A stretch of DNA of 64,000 bases from Haematococcus lacustris (lineage: Eukaryota; Chlorophyta; Chlorophyceae; Chlamydomonadales; Haematococcaceae): NCBI GenBank assembly GCA_030144725.1, contig JASKMD010000207.1:310001-374000 (forward strand). The letters run 5' to 3'. The translations under genes were made by a program, and so were the position numbers. A model generated the notes under the pieces. It worked only from the letters and a program-made list of their open reading frames with translations, ran no database searches and was not told the DNA's origin. Shown piece after piece: positions 21,927 to 33,700 of this stretch (position 1 is its first letter; every line of letters begins with the position of its first letter).

Positions 21927-24900
21927 ATGCTGCTCAAGCATCGCACTACCCAAGTTGCCGGTCGAGGCTTGCAAAGTAGCGTGTGCCCGCAGCGCCTGCT
22001 AGCGGCTCGAAACAGATGCTGCGCTGCGTCACGGAGCGAAGTACAAGTCAATCATCCTCAACCCTCCACAATCGGTTACTTGGCCGCGGCGGCTCTCTCT
22101 GCAGCTCTCTCTATAGCATCGCCCGCACTTGCATATGACTCAGGAATGCTACCAGACACATACGTGGAAAGCAGAGAGGAGGCCCGTTTTGACGAGAATT
22201 TAATGACACCCGAGCTAAAAGCTTTGCTATCGTTGTTAGACCAAAAGGGCAGCACGGTCAAAACTGAGGAGCTGGAGCAGCCTAGGTTGAAGGTGACTCG
22301 TGGCAGCATGCATGTGGCTGACCTGTGCCAATGCTCACCACCTCCCATGGTGACCCTTGGTATGGATGTTTTGCTATGCTGACCCTCAGCGTGACCTCAC
22401 ACTAACAGGTGGGCTTCAAGCGCTACGTGAATGGCCGCGTCGCCCTCAGGTCTCGGGATAACCAGTGGTTTGAGCTGAGAGCGGACATGCAGGTACAAAG
22501 CTGAGGGCAGCACCTTGACCCTCACTAGGGCCTTCATTGCCGTGGACCACCAGGCGTGGTCCACTACACAACAGTGATTTGTCTGTGTGGAGTTCCCATG
22601 CACATGGCGTGCACATGGCATACACATGGGCATGGTCGCCTACCACCTACACTATTGCCTGACCCAGAGGGCTATGATGTAGAGTTGGCATGACCTGCAT
22701 GCATAAACTGGAAGCTGATAACAGCTCAAGATAGGGGGCACCACATTACTGTGCCACAGCAGGCTGCTGCTGCTGCTGCTGGGCCTTGAGTGGCTGCTCT
22801 CGCAGCCGCTTGTAGCCCAGCTCAGGGTACTCCTTGCCCTTGGCTGGCAACTTCCCCTTATACCTGCTCATACCAGTGTGTCACTCCGCCACATCACTCA
22901 CTTAGCTGAGGGCAGCGCTGCAGGTACAGTGATGTCATAGCAGCTGCAGGATGGGAGGGTAATCCCTGGGGTATAGGCATCATCAAGGCAGCCGCAGGTA
23001 AGGAGGATAGTTTAAGGGCAACAGGCATCAGAAAAGCAGTGATGCTTGTATGCACATGACATGCTGGAGATCACATACAGCAACTGTATTCAGTTGCATG
23101 ACATGCAATGGACCACATGCACATGTTTTTTTTTGTAGCCGAAGGTGATGTGCAGGTGGTGTGAGGCTGCTGTGCATTGGCACCAATGCCATGCAGTGCA
23201 TTGCGCAACAGAGCTAGCACAGGCTGGATGCTGGGTATGTGATGCATGGCCATCAGCATAGTGTCATGCGGGGGCCTTGGTGCTGCTGCCATTGACGTTG
23301 GTTCCGGTGAGGTATGCTGTGTGTGGTGATGGTGAGATGTTGTGTGTGGTGATGGTGAGATGTTGTGTGTGGTGATGGTGATGGCTGCTTGGCACAACCT
23401 CAAGCAGGGGCCTTGGTGCTGCTGCCATTGACGTTGGTGCTGGTGAGATGTTGTGTGTGGTGATGGTGAGATGTTGTGTGTGGTGATGGTGATGGCTGCT
23501 TGGCACGACCTCAAGCAGGGGCCTTGGTGCTGCTGCCATTGACAGCGGTGCTGGTGATGCCCACAATGACGCAGACCCCTGGCTTCCTGCTGCTGCGGGA
23601 GGAGACCGAGGGCAAGATGTTCTTCCTGCCTCCGGACATAGGCGGCAGGCTCATGCAGGCAAGCCATGCATGGGCAAGATTTCAAATAAGCATGTGCACC
23701 CAGCACCTGCATGACCCTGACTCAAAGCACCCATGCTGCCTGCCACACCTCGCGCTGGATACTGACCCAGAGACCTGCAGTGCAAGTGTGCCATGCAACG
23801 CCATGTCATGCCTTGGCTGCCAGAATTGCCATCGTCCTGGTCTCAACACATCTTTATGCTGCTGGCCGCTCAGCATTCATCTCCCCTGCAACCAGGGGCT
23901 GCATAATTTGTAATGAGGGATGAGCTGGGTTGTCATGAGGGATGAGCCCGCAATGGATGCACATCCGGACAGTTCTGGCTCTGGCAACATGTGAGGCAGC
24001 CACCACACCTGGTGGGGGCTCAGCAAGCCTGCCATGCAGGGAGCTGCCCCTCATGCAGCCGGCCATGCACAGTGTTGGCAGCCATGCAGCCGGCCATGCG
24101 ACATTCTTGTGCAACCGGCCTGAAGTTGTGTTTGCGATGGCCATGTTCAGCACAGGCCCCCACAGCCCCACAGGCGCATATAACGTAATATTGGCGTTTT
24201 TGTGACCGTTTTTTACAAACCCGTTATGACCCTCAGCCTGGTATGGCTACTGCATGAAAACTGGTGAACCACTTCATGGCACCTCCTTACCACCATCAAC
24301 ATCATCACCATCATCACCATTCTCAAGCTTGCCATCATCATCACCATCGTCGTCATCACCGTCTCCCCACCCTGACTGGTCCCAGGCATCGCCATTACAT
24401 GCAGGCAGGCACCGCCTCTGCTGCAACCCAGTGCCCCTGACCTGAGGTGCAGGTGGACCTCAGCGATGATGCAGTGGTGGCCATGCTGTTTGCATCTGGC
24501 GCATGGTATGACGTCATCGAGCCGATGGAGGTCAGTGGGAGTCCCTGCCCTCAGTGGCCCGTGCAGGAGGGGTCGCCACTGCCATACTCACTTGGGCAGG
24601 GTCACCAGGTCTGCTGCTGGTGCTCCTCTTGCTGCCTGCCCTCACTCCCACCCACCCACCCATCCTCCCTCTTTACTTCCTTTTCTATCCTTCCGTTAAT
24701 TCCGTTTAGTTCCGTTTAGTTATCCTTCCGTTTAATTCCTTACTGTTTTTGGTCTCCCCATGCTCTCCTCCAGCAAGCCACCCAGCTATCCAACTGCCTG
24801 CTTGGCTAGTTTCGGCTATTCTGGGGACCCTGCTGTACAGCTGGTTGCCTACTACTGTATGCTGCAGCGAGCCTGCTTGACAGGAGGCTGAGGTATAGCT

Positions 24901-25064
24901 GGCTGGCTGACCACCTGGCTGGCTGATGCTGGCCGCAGATGGTGCAGAATGGCGCACGCGTCCCCCTGCGCATGACCCGCTTCGACTTCCACAATGCGGG
25001 GTCGCTGTTAGAGGACATGGTTGATGTGCCAATGCCAGATGGCGGTGAGGGTGACCGGGAGTGA
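21927..25064 (+). CDS. Predicted thylakoid-lumen protein (Sec-type signal), 245 aa
   Basis: Five exons join in phase 0: 21927-22292, 22409-22492, 23575-23658, 24453-24530 and 24939-25064. The intron after 23658 has a GC donor (CAG/GCAAGC). The first about 40 residues are basic and Ala/Ser-rich, like a transit peptide. A hydrophobic segment ending SIASPALA then precedes Tyr-Asp-Ser, a good lumenal processing site without a twin arginine, so Sec-dependent import is likely. The mature domain of about 165 residues contains RFDENLMTPELKALLSLLD, a basic beta-like segment VGFKRYVNGRVALRSRDNQW, FLPPDIGGRLM, and the tail RMTRFDFHNAGSLLEDM. I do not recognise the family. Alternative downstream exons cannot be excluded, but a TGTAA signal at 25423 fits a 3' end there. 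Confidence 0.75.
22746..22871 (-). CDS. Nested antisense small frame, 41 aa
   Basis: Inside intron 2 of the plus-strand lumen-protein gene, the minus strand carries an ATG-initiated frame. It begins MSRYKGKLPAKGKEYPELGY, continues KRLREQ, then a CAG-encoded poly-Gln and the end PAVAQ with a stop. The first half is basic and has normal codon choice for this genome, unlike random intron sequence. It could be a small gene, the last exon of an unseen gene, or a retrotransposed coding fragment. The sequence upstream of the ATG (AGCAG/GTATAAGG context) does not settle this. Confidence 0.3.
   Translation of the reverse strand: MSRYKGKLPAKGKEYPELGYKRLREQPLKAQQQQQQPAVAQ
23271..23560. repeat. Tandem repeat in intron 2, units of about 111-136 bp
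   Basis: Units begin with GGGGCCTTGGTGCTGCTGCC at 23271, 23407 and 23518 (the third is partial). Each complete unit contains internal short repeats of GTGATGGTGAGATGTTGTGT. The last partial unit abuts the acceptor of exon 3 at 23574. Confidence 0.85.
23933..24013 (+). repeat. Dispersed repeat copy A
   Basis: This copy starts with TCATGAGGGATGAGCCCGCA and ends in a stretch related to CTGGCAACATGTGAGGCAGC. A second, longer copy of the same order is at 27061-27170. This copy lies in intron 3 of the lumen-protein gene. Confidence 0.7.
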
Positions 25065-25966
25065 GAGTGGTTGAATGCGCTGCAGCGCGGTTGGTGCTCT
25101 GGGGCTGAGGTGATAGGTGCGGGGCGCATACAACATCCCGCGCCTTATTGGTCTGCAGCCTGGCAGTGCTGTGCCCCTGTGTATATCCCACACTAGTGCC
25201 TCTGTGTGCTGTGCCTCTGTGCACACTAGTGCCGCCAACACCCAGCAGGCAGGCGGTGGCCAGGCCAGCACCCTCACCCTGACCAGAGGGAGCAAGGCCA
25301 GGCCTTGGCACAATGCTGTCACGCTGCATGCAAGGTGGTGGCTCTAAGGTGGTGGGCAGGGGGGCACTCAGCCTTTTACCTTTGGGGGTTGGCTTGTATC
25401 CACCCAAGCCCTGCCTCCTTAGTGTAACGACTGCTACTACCAGCCGTTCAGGTTGAAGCGGCGGGCAGGGTTGCATCTGAGCACACAGGGCACATCAGGA
25501 CTTCCACTAAGAGGCAGAGAACCAGGGGTTGCGTCAGGGGGCACCAGGTGATAGCGGGTGGTGTGCCACGTCGTGTGTGGTCATAGACTGGGGTCACACA
25601 TTGGGATCACACAGTGGGGTCTGCTGCAAGGTGTAGGTTGGTGTAGGATGATGTTGGTGACCAGCGGGTGCTGCTGCCTTCTGCCTACTGGTGGGTTGTG
25701 CACCTGCAGGGCGAGCAAGCAACTGTAGTGCTGACAGCAGCGAGTACATCACAACACAAGTGCAGTGCATGACATGGCTTTGGTGGTTGCAAGGGCTGTC
25801 GTGATACAAATTACACCCAAAGACATGACGTGTTGGCTTACCCCTCCGCAGTCAATGTTGTTTTGCCAGGAGCCATTCCTTCTGACCTTCAGGTGCTAAC
25901 CTTACCTTCAATTATCCGTCAAGCAGGTATCCATAGAATGAGGGAGAACTTTCCTAGCTGAAGTTC
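25065..25966. other. 3' flank and intergenic
   Basis: This is the downstream region of the plus-strand lumen-protein gene. Two short exon-like stretches on the plus strand (25422-25466 and 25856-25890) end in acceptable donors. The first contains the TGTAA signal and neither joins in frame to the gene, so I do not include them. Confidence 0.45.
25423..25427 (+). terminator. TGTAA polyadenylation-type signal
   Basis: TGTAA lies 359 bp downstream of the stop at 25064 on the coding strand, consistent with the polyadenylation motif used by chlorophyte nuclear genes. Confidence 0.4.
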
Positions 25967-26335
25967 CTAGCTGAAGTCTCTAGTTAGGTTCTCTAGCTGA
26001 AGGAGCCGGTCCTCATCGAGCTGGTCGGGCATCATGCAGATGACGCGAGACACCTGCCCAGTGGGACCAGCCAGGCCCCGGCCAGCCGGCCAGCCCAGCA
26101 AGCAGCCTGGACCCAGTACCCTCCAGCATGCGTCGCCCCTCATGCCGCGCCTCACGCAGCTTGATTGCCACCCTCCAGCAGGTTCTGGTCTGCTGGCAAT
26201 TGCCGCACGTCCTGATCTGCTACTGATGGGGATCAAGCAGCGGTGGGACCACTAAGCTTACCTCCCGTTACCAGCGGCGGCTGAAACACTGAACAATCTG
26301 CCGCACTGTGATGTAGCCATCGGGCGTTGACTGCA
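25967..26335 (-). pseudogene. Unresolved exon-like cluster (gene end or broken gene)
   Basis: Three minus-strand stretches look like exons. About 26331-26276 (STPDGYITVRQIVQCFSRRW, acceptor at 26332) is followed by about 26180-26127 (VAIKLREARHEGRRMLE). The third, about 26053-25967 (VSRVICMMPDQLDEDRLLQL, then ENLTRDFS and a TAG stop), lies after a good acceptor. The second and third do not join in a common reading phase with the visible donors, so there is either a missed mini-exon, a sequence error or decay. No upstream exons were found before the RAD54 gene. Family unknown. Confidence 0.3.
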
Positions 26336-27751
26336 CACTGACCCACCAATGTGAGGTCCAAGCAATAACCTAGGTTCTGCTGACCCTAGGTCTCTTAGGC
26401 CTGCAGCCTTAGGTCAGGCACTTCATCTGGACCTATTAGCTACCAAGCCACCATCTGCGAGTATTGTTTGCTCCAATGCAGTGTGGGATGCTGTGGCAAC
26501 TGACCACCCACAATTTGATGGGGCTGGCAGGACCAGCAACCTGCAGCACACCTGCATGGCAATGGGCGTGACAGTGCTGATCGACAGTCGGGGTGGGCCT
26601 GCTTGCTCCAGTCACATCAACATACCCTTGTCCACATGCCACAGGGTCTACCCCACGCCCCTTGATCACACATGCATGCCCATGTGCCCATGCATAGGGT
26701 ACCCTGCCCCTATGCCGCAGTGTAACGGAACACGGTGTAGCTTTGGTTCTTACATTCTTGATATCGGCTGCTCTACCACTTGAGCCCCAGGGAAAGCCTC
26801 GAACTCAACCTAAGTAGCTGCCTCCAGGCACAGGGATCAGCCCCACTAATCCCCTACATGCAGGGTCCACGTCGCCCTCCCTAAGTACGCATGCAAGTGC
26901 CCATGTGCCAAGCCATGATGTCAGATGTGCAGATGCCGTGCCATTGCTTGCGCTGTTGCGCCATCCTGCTCCCTGTTGGTACAAGGTGTTGGGAAGTGTG
27001 CTTGCCGCCTGGAGCACAGCCCAGGGCAGGGGTGAGCCCGAGCAAGGGGATGCTGGGCCGTCATGAGGGATGAGCCCGCAGTGGGGTTGCAGGGAGCAAG
27101 GGAGGACAGCCAAGCCTGGGTATGGCCCAACTGCTCTGGCTCAAGCAACATGTGACAGCCGCCACACCCACCTCTAGTTCAGTATCGTATGTACATGCCA
27201 ATGTGGCTAGATTCAATGTGTAATAAGAGTGTACAGGCTCCCACTGAGCACCCGCCCCTGAGCCACGCCTCGAAGGTGCTGGCAGGTGGTGTCTGGTGAC
27301 AGCTGCAGGCAGCAGGTGGCTGGTGGTGGCTGACACAAGGCGGTGGCTCCTGCTGCCTTTGCATGCCCCTCCCTGAGCCACGCTGGTACGGGCAAGGCCG
27401 GTGCAGCTCCACAACGTGCTGCCCACCCTGTGGTGTCCGCCAGGCCCGCTTCCTCCAGGCCGCTTCCTCGTGACCCGCTCCATGGCAGCACCCACTGGCG
27501 CAGAACAGCAGGCTGACTGGGGAGGTGCTGGAGAGAGAGGAGCTGGCTGACTGGCGGAAGGGGTCACACACACTAACGCCACCAAGCTGCTGAACAAGCT
27601 GACAAGACATGGCTGGCGGTGTGGACCTGGTACCTCACCATCCACCCTGTGGTGTCTGCACAGCACGCCTCCCCCAGGCCTGGGAGCTGTGCTGCTGGTC
27701 AGGAGGCAAAGCTGCGGAGCCAGCAGGGGTGTGCCCCAAGGCGTTGAGCTG
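26336..27751. other. Intergenic downstream of RAD54
   Basis: No gene is supported. It contains a tRNA-like D-arm sequence at 26770-26786 (minus strand), the second copy of the dispersed repeat, and two related GC-rich stretches sharing CCACCCTGTGGTGTC (27421 and 27639), which point to a local duplication. Confidence 0.5.
27061..27170 (+). repeat. Dispersed repeat copy B
   Basis: It shares the exact 20-mer TCATGAGGGATGAGCCCGCA with 23933 and the downstream motif CTGGC-CAAGCAACATGTGACA with small gaps. It carries about 30 bp of additional sequence in the middle compared with copy A. Confidence 0.7.
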
Positions 27752-30700
27752 TTATTCATATGCGTCTCTGTCTGAGCATGCACCATCCTTTCCAGTTCCT
27801 TCATCCTCCTCCTCCTCCTCCTCCTCTTCATCCACCACCACCTCATCCACTCGCTTTGGTTTCTGGTTGGTGATGTGGTCCGAGAATAAATAGGTCACGA
27901 ACCGCTGCTTGACGAAGGGAGGGACATGCTGCAGGTAGCCAGGCAGCACCAGGCGGACAATCCGCAGGGGTGCAGGCTCAGTCAGCTGCTGAGGGTGATT
28001 CTAAAGTCCTGAGAACTCCGATGATCATCATAGCTGCACACCAGTAGTCTCGGTGGCAACTGCTCGCTGGTGCAGGCAAATGGGTTGTCACAGTCCCTAC
28101 ACAATGTGGCTGCACTCACTTGCCGCACCCACCCTGCCCTACCGCTGCCGCTGCCTCTACCTTTACCTTTACTCGGTGCTGCCGCTACACCTGCCATATG
28201 CAACTACTACAGCAATGCCACAGCAATGCCACTGCGGCTGCACCCACTTGCTGCACTCACTCTGCCCTACCGCTGCCTCTGCCATATGCACTCATTGCAG
28301 CAATGCCACTCTTGGCATGCGCTACGTCACACTGCTGAGAACTGACTCACCTTCCACACACTATCTGGTGATGCCTCCACATCGTTCAAGTGTGCCCACT
28401 CCATCACTGCTGCCTCCTCTGACACCGGCTCCTCAGCTGCTGCTGCAGTCACCTCCTCCCCAGGACTGGCCCCCTCTGCTGCTGCTGCTGCTGCAGCAGC
28501 TGCCGCCGCCGCCGCCGCAGCAGCTAAGGCTTTCGCCTCCCGCTCCCGCTGCTCCTGGGTGGCCTTGATGACTGCTGCAGCAGCCTTGGCATTCATGGTG
28601 GCCACGCTGCCATTGCAGTTGCACTTGATGGCGTCGTGAGTGTCACAGGCGATCCCGGTGCTGAGCTGTATAGCGGCACAGCAGCAGACCAAAAGCTTGC
28701 ATGGTGGCTCAGGGACATGGCATTCTTTCATCCTTGCTGCCCACAATTGGCCTGTATGGTTTTCAGCCCACTCCCCTGGTGGGCTTGCTCTGCTTACCTT
28801 GAACAGGGTCCGGAGCTCATCAGCACTGAACTGTCGGCTCTGCTTTTCACTGTCGTCCACAATGCTACGACTGAGACCCTGCTTCATCAGCTGCCGCTGG
28901 TACACCTGCACGCGGAGTGATTGACCTGGCTTGCATTGTTGCACTGCAAATGGCAGAGTAAGGTTGGGCATGGGCAGGGTCAGGCAGGGCAGGCAGGGCA
29001 AGGCAGGATGAAGCAGTGCAGTGCAGTGCAGTGCAGTGCAGTGCAGTGCAGGTTTTCGGATTATTGGCAACGACCAAGGTCGGGGATTGGCCCAGCTACA
29101 TGACAAACTGTCATGGCCCAATTCACCCAACCCTCAGGTTCATAGCTTAACCTTGCTTGATATAGGTAAAAGAAGTCATCAAGTTTGACGCATTACACGG
29201 ATTTCATTCGCACCCATCATTTCATAGCGCAAGGCGACCTGGCTCAGAAAACAAAACACTGGCACCCACCCACCTTTTCTTCCAGGCTCCCTGTTGTGAG
29301 GAGGCGGTAGATCCACACTTTCTTCTTCTGACCCTCCCGCCACACACGAGCCATGGCTTGCAAGTCGTTGGCAGGGTTCCAGTCTGTTCAAGGATGGGGA
29401 GGGGCATGCCAGGGGACTGGGGATACCTGGGCAGGTGCTATGCTGGTTGCATGGCTGTGATGTATCTTCCTCCTTAGCCTTTGTCATTGCCTGGTGTAAT
29501 CCATGAGTGAGTATGGTAGCCGGTGCAGCATGCGGGATTTTGTATATTGTGACTGCTGTGTTGCTGTGAGCATTAGGGGTGTGTGGTGTGCTGTCTCCAG
29601 TCTCCAATTCAACTACTGCTGCCGCCCTCAGTTCATCTCTCAGCGCAGCTGACTTGCCTGGGTCAAACAGTACCAGCCGGTTGGCTCCGATGATGTTCAG
29701 CCCCACACCACCAGCCTGCACACAGTGAGGGGTGGGGAGGCAGGAAGGGTGGGAGGGTGGGAGGGTGGAGGGTGGGAATTGGAGGGAGGGCACGTGGGTG
29801 AAGAGGTGGAGGGTGGGAGGTGGAGGGTGGGGGGCGGGGAGTGAAGGGAGTGAAGTTGCAAGCACATGGGGTAATAGGCGGAGCTCTGCTGACATGGCAT
29901 GGATGGGTTATGGCACATGGGCGGAGCTGACTGCCCCTCACCTTGTGTCTTTGGCCAGGGCCCACACAAGGGATTGGCGGCTAAACAGGTGCCCAGGAAG
30001 CTCACTCTTCCACAGCTCACACAGCTCACACCTAGCTCACACAGCTCACACCTAGCTCAAACATAGCTCCCACAGCTCACACACAGATCATACAGACAAG
30101 CACCCAGGAGCTAGACCCCACCCTACAGGAGGAAGGGCCAGCCACTAAGGCGCGGTGCACACCTTTGACGACAGCAGGAACACAAAGGATGGGTCGCTGG
30201 GGTCGTTGAAGCGGTCCACCAGAGGCTGGCGTGCTTTGGCGCTCAGCGACCCATCCAGCCGCAAACAGGGCCAGTTCTGCTCCCCGCACAGCTGCATGGG
30301 ACAGCATGGAGAAAAGGTTGATATGGGGACAGCATGTGTCAGCCAGCGACATGCATCACGGACTACACCCAAATGCATGACCTGACCACAAGGTACTGAG
30401 CAGTTAGAAGGCGGTGACCGAGGCTCTAGGGGTTAGTAGGCTGATTAACATTGCCAGTAATGGTGTTGGAGAACAGCAGCTGAAAGAGGTTCATGTCACA
30501 ACTCTGTGGCACTCTGGCGAATGCCATGCGGTGCTGCTGGTGCTGCTGCTGATGGCAGTGCTGGTGCTGATAATGATGATCATGCTGCTGTTGCTGCTGC
30601 TGCTGATGATGATGATGAAGAAGACGATGCTGGTGACGAGTCCCTGTGTGTGCAGAGCATGTGTGCATCCACACCTTTTGCAGGATGTCCAGGGCCTCCG

Positions 30701-33700
30701 TGTAGTTTGATACCAGCACCACTTTGTCAGTGGGTTCATGAACCCGGATGCTCTTCAGGAGCTGCACCAGCACCATCACCTGCACAGCCCAACAACAGCA
30801 TAACCTGGCTCTTCACCGGCGGTATACAGGTCAACGGTACACGGGTCAACAGCAACACCTGACTCTTCCCCAGGTATTGCTGATTTGATGTGACTGAGCC
30901 ATGTGGTGCCTTACGTCGTGTTGGTTGCATGTAGAGTAGCACCATGCTAGCGCACCTTTCCTGAGTGCATGGGATCGCATTTGCCGGGCACGTAGGGACT
31001 GGACAGCTTGGGGTCGCTGAACACTGGCAGGCCGCCCTCAAACCCGGTGATCACCGGGCCTGGCGCGCTCTTGCCGGCCTTCTTCTCACGCGCGCCACCG
31101 TCGGCGTCATCGTCTCCCGCACAGGCCAGCGCAGCGAGGGCAGCGGCGGACGGGCGACTTGCGCGACCGCTGCTAGCCCGGCCCGCACTGAAGGAGTTCA
31201 TCGGCGCGGGGGCGGACTTCATGAGCATGTCATATATCTGGGCACAGGCAACCGCACACACCTTGCGGGTCACGTCATGGCAAGACTTGGGCCGAAGGGA
31301 TACGCCGGTTCAGTTTCACCCTGATCACCATCACCATCATCATCACCATCACCCTGATCACCATGACATGGAGTTTGCTTGTCAGCATTGCCGCGACACA
31401 CCCATAGACTCCTGGTACTGTGGCCGAGATATGGGCCTGACACGAGCTGCTTGATTTCGTCCAGCATGGAGATGTGGGCCTGCCCCATGCACCAAGGTCT
31501 GGGGCTGCGACTCACCAAGTCAGGATGGCAGCACATTTTCTTGATAGCTGTGATGGCCGCAAGGACAGCAAGGTCTGATGACTTCTCCTTGCCTGCACAG
31601 GACCCACAACGCACAGGATTCAAAACACCAGGCGTGCAGCAACACCCTACTGGTGACAGCTCGGAGCATGGCAGGCAGCCAAGTCAGCGTAGCAAGTTGC
31701 ATGGAGTGCAGAGAGGGGTCTATGTCTATGAAAGGGAGGAGTACCCTATCCATGCTTTGCTGCTGGGCCTGATAGAGCAGCATTCTGCTCGCTCACCTCC
31801 CCCTGCAGCTGCTCCCTCCACCACAGCCCCCGCCCCACCAGCAACAGCTGCCTGGCAGCCAGGAGCAGAGGCGCCCGGCAGACACACCCCTGTCACGCCC
31901 TTTGCAGATGGGGTGGGAGGCGGTGCGTTCTCAGACCCCATGGCTGCTGCTGCTGCCGCCGCCGCCGCTGCTGCGGAGGATGCACGCCCTGAGCCCCGGC
32001 TTCGTATCTTAGGTCGTGACGGGGGTCCACCTGGAAGCGGGGTTAGGATTACACACCAGACAGGTCAGGGTCGGCAATCAGGCAGGTTAGGGTTACCATC
32101 CAGGCAGGAGAGGCGCACCACCAGTCAGCTGCTGCTTTGCAGGCCATACCCTACCTCTGCAGGACATAGGCACGTTGGTGAAGGCACACAAGTGTAGAGG
32201 AGTGCCCAGGCACCATGCAACAGCAAACCTCATGGAAGGGGGAGAGGTCATCACAGCACCCTATGCTGCCTGCCTGCCTGTCACCTGTGACCCATACAGC
32301 TGCTGGGCTGAACCAGGTGCTCGAGAACCATCCAGAAAATGTGTCCTGGAATCTGCTTGGTGCCCATGCCCAATGACCTTCTCCCCCTGTGCGGCTTATC
32401 GCCACTGGTCACCTTCTGCTGCCTGTGTGGCTGCGGCGACTTCTGCGGCTGCAGCTGCTGCCTTGGCTCCAGCGGCCGCCTCTTGTCGTGCTAGGCCCTT
32501 GCCCAGCAGCAGGCGCACAGGAGGGCTGGCCAGGAAGTGTCGGTAGAGGGCTAGCTGCAGCGGAGCCATGCGGCAGAACACCACCTGCTCCACCTTGGGT
32601 GGCAGGTACTGGGCCATGACCCCGCATGTCCTGTTTAGGACACACAGCAGCCAGGCATGTGCCATCTTGGCACAGGTGAACAAGGCATCGCGAAGGCCCT
32701 GCGAGTGCTAGAACACTGCTAGACTGCCCCTGTCCTATGCTGATGCTGCCCATGCTGCTCAGCCCAGTATGACTGGCCTAACTAATGTCTGGCATGCAGG
32801 CCTGACAAGCGCCTGGCATGCATGAACAAGGCAACCTCCCTCAGACAGAAGGCCTGGCCTAGCTATCGTGTGGCCTCCGATGATGGGGGCACCCATGTCA
32901 TGAAGCTGAAGGTGGCAGCTGCTCGCGAGCTGCACAGGGGTCACACCCAGTCCCTACCTTCTGAGCATGTAGGCCCCACACACTTGCAGCAGCTGCTGGC
33001 TGCGCTCAAGGCCGATCTGAACGTCCCGCTCTGTGGCGTCAGCATCCTGGCCCCGCAGGATAGGACTGCAGCACCAGCACGGGACAGGGGCAGAGCTGAT
33101 GAAACTGCACTACCCTTGCCTGAAGTCCGGCACTGCTCTTGCACTAGCACAGGACAGGGGCAGAGCTTGTGTCATTGTTGGTAGCACTACGCACTTTTCA
33201 TACGTCTTGCGAAACTGGTTGATCTCGCCCAACAGCCCAGGCACAGCCACGTGGAACAGCGCGTAGAACTCAGACAAGTCGTTCTGCAGGCAGCCAGGGT
33301 TCCCAATGGCATAACTTCAGGTGCTCCCGCGGGCGAGAAAGAGCATTAGGCATTACGCGCTGTACATGTATGACAGTGCATGGTGGGACTAATGTACCTG
33401 CACTGGCGTCCCAGACAGCAGCAGGCGACATTTGGCCGGCACATTAGCCACGGCCTGCGTGATTTGGCTATCGCCGTTCTTCAGATTGTGGGCCTCATCA
33501 CAGATTACCAGGTCGACACCTTTCTTGTAGACGGTGTCTTTGTGCAGCCTGTGAGCACAATGCACCGGGGTATAGCTCACGAGCAAGCTCGGGAACCAGT
33601 GCCGACTACCGCTGTGCCTTGCGATGCATTGAACCCGTAATCCTCCGTACAGCAGGCGCCAATCTCTAGGTATGTCGGCGGGCTCTTAAGGCTGCTGCCA

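Noticed and set aside
25422..25466. Extra exon of the plus-strand lumen gene
   Set aside because: It does not join in frame with the exon at 24939 and starts with TGTAA, which fits a polyadenylation signal better.
26770..26786. Functional tRNA gene
   Set aside because: Only the D-arm is present. The acceptor, anticodon and T arms cannot be folded.
27989..28105. Alternative RAD54 end ([17 protein letters not shown]...)
   Set aside because: No phase-compatible acceptor exists. The acceptor at 27989 joins in phase and restores the conserved final RFVTYLF segment.
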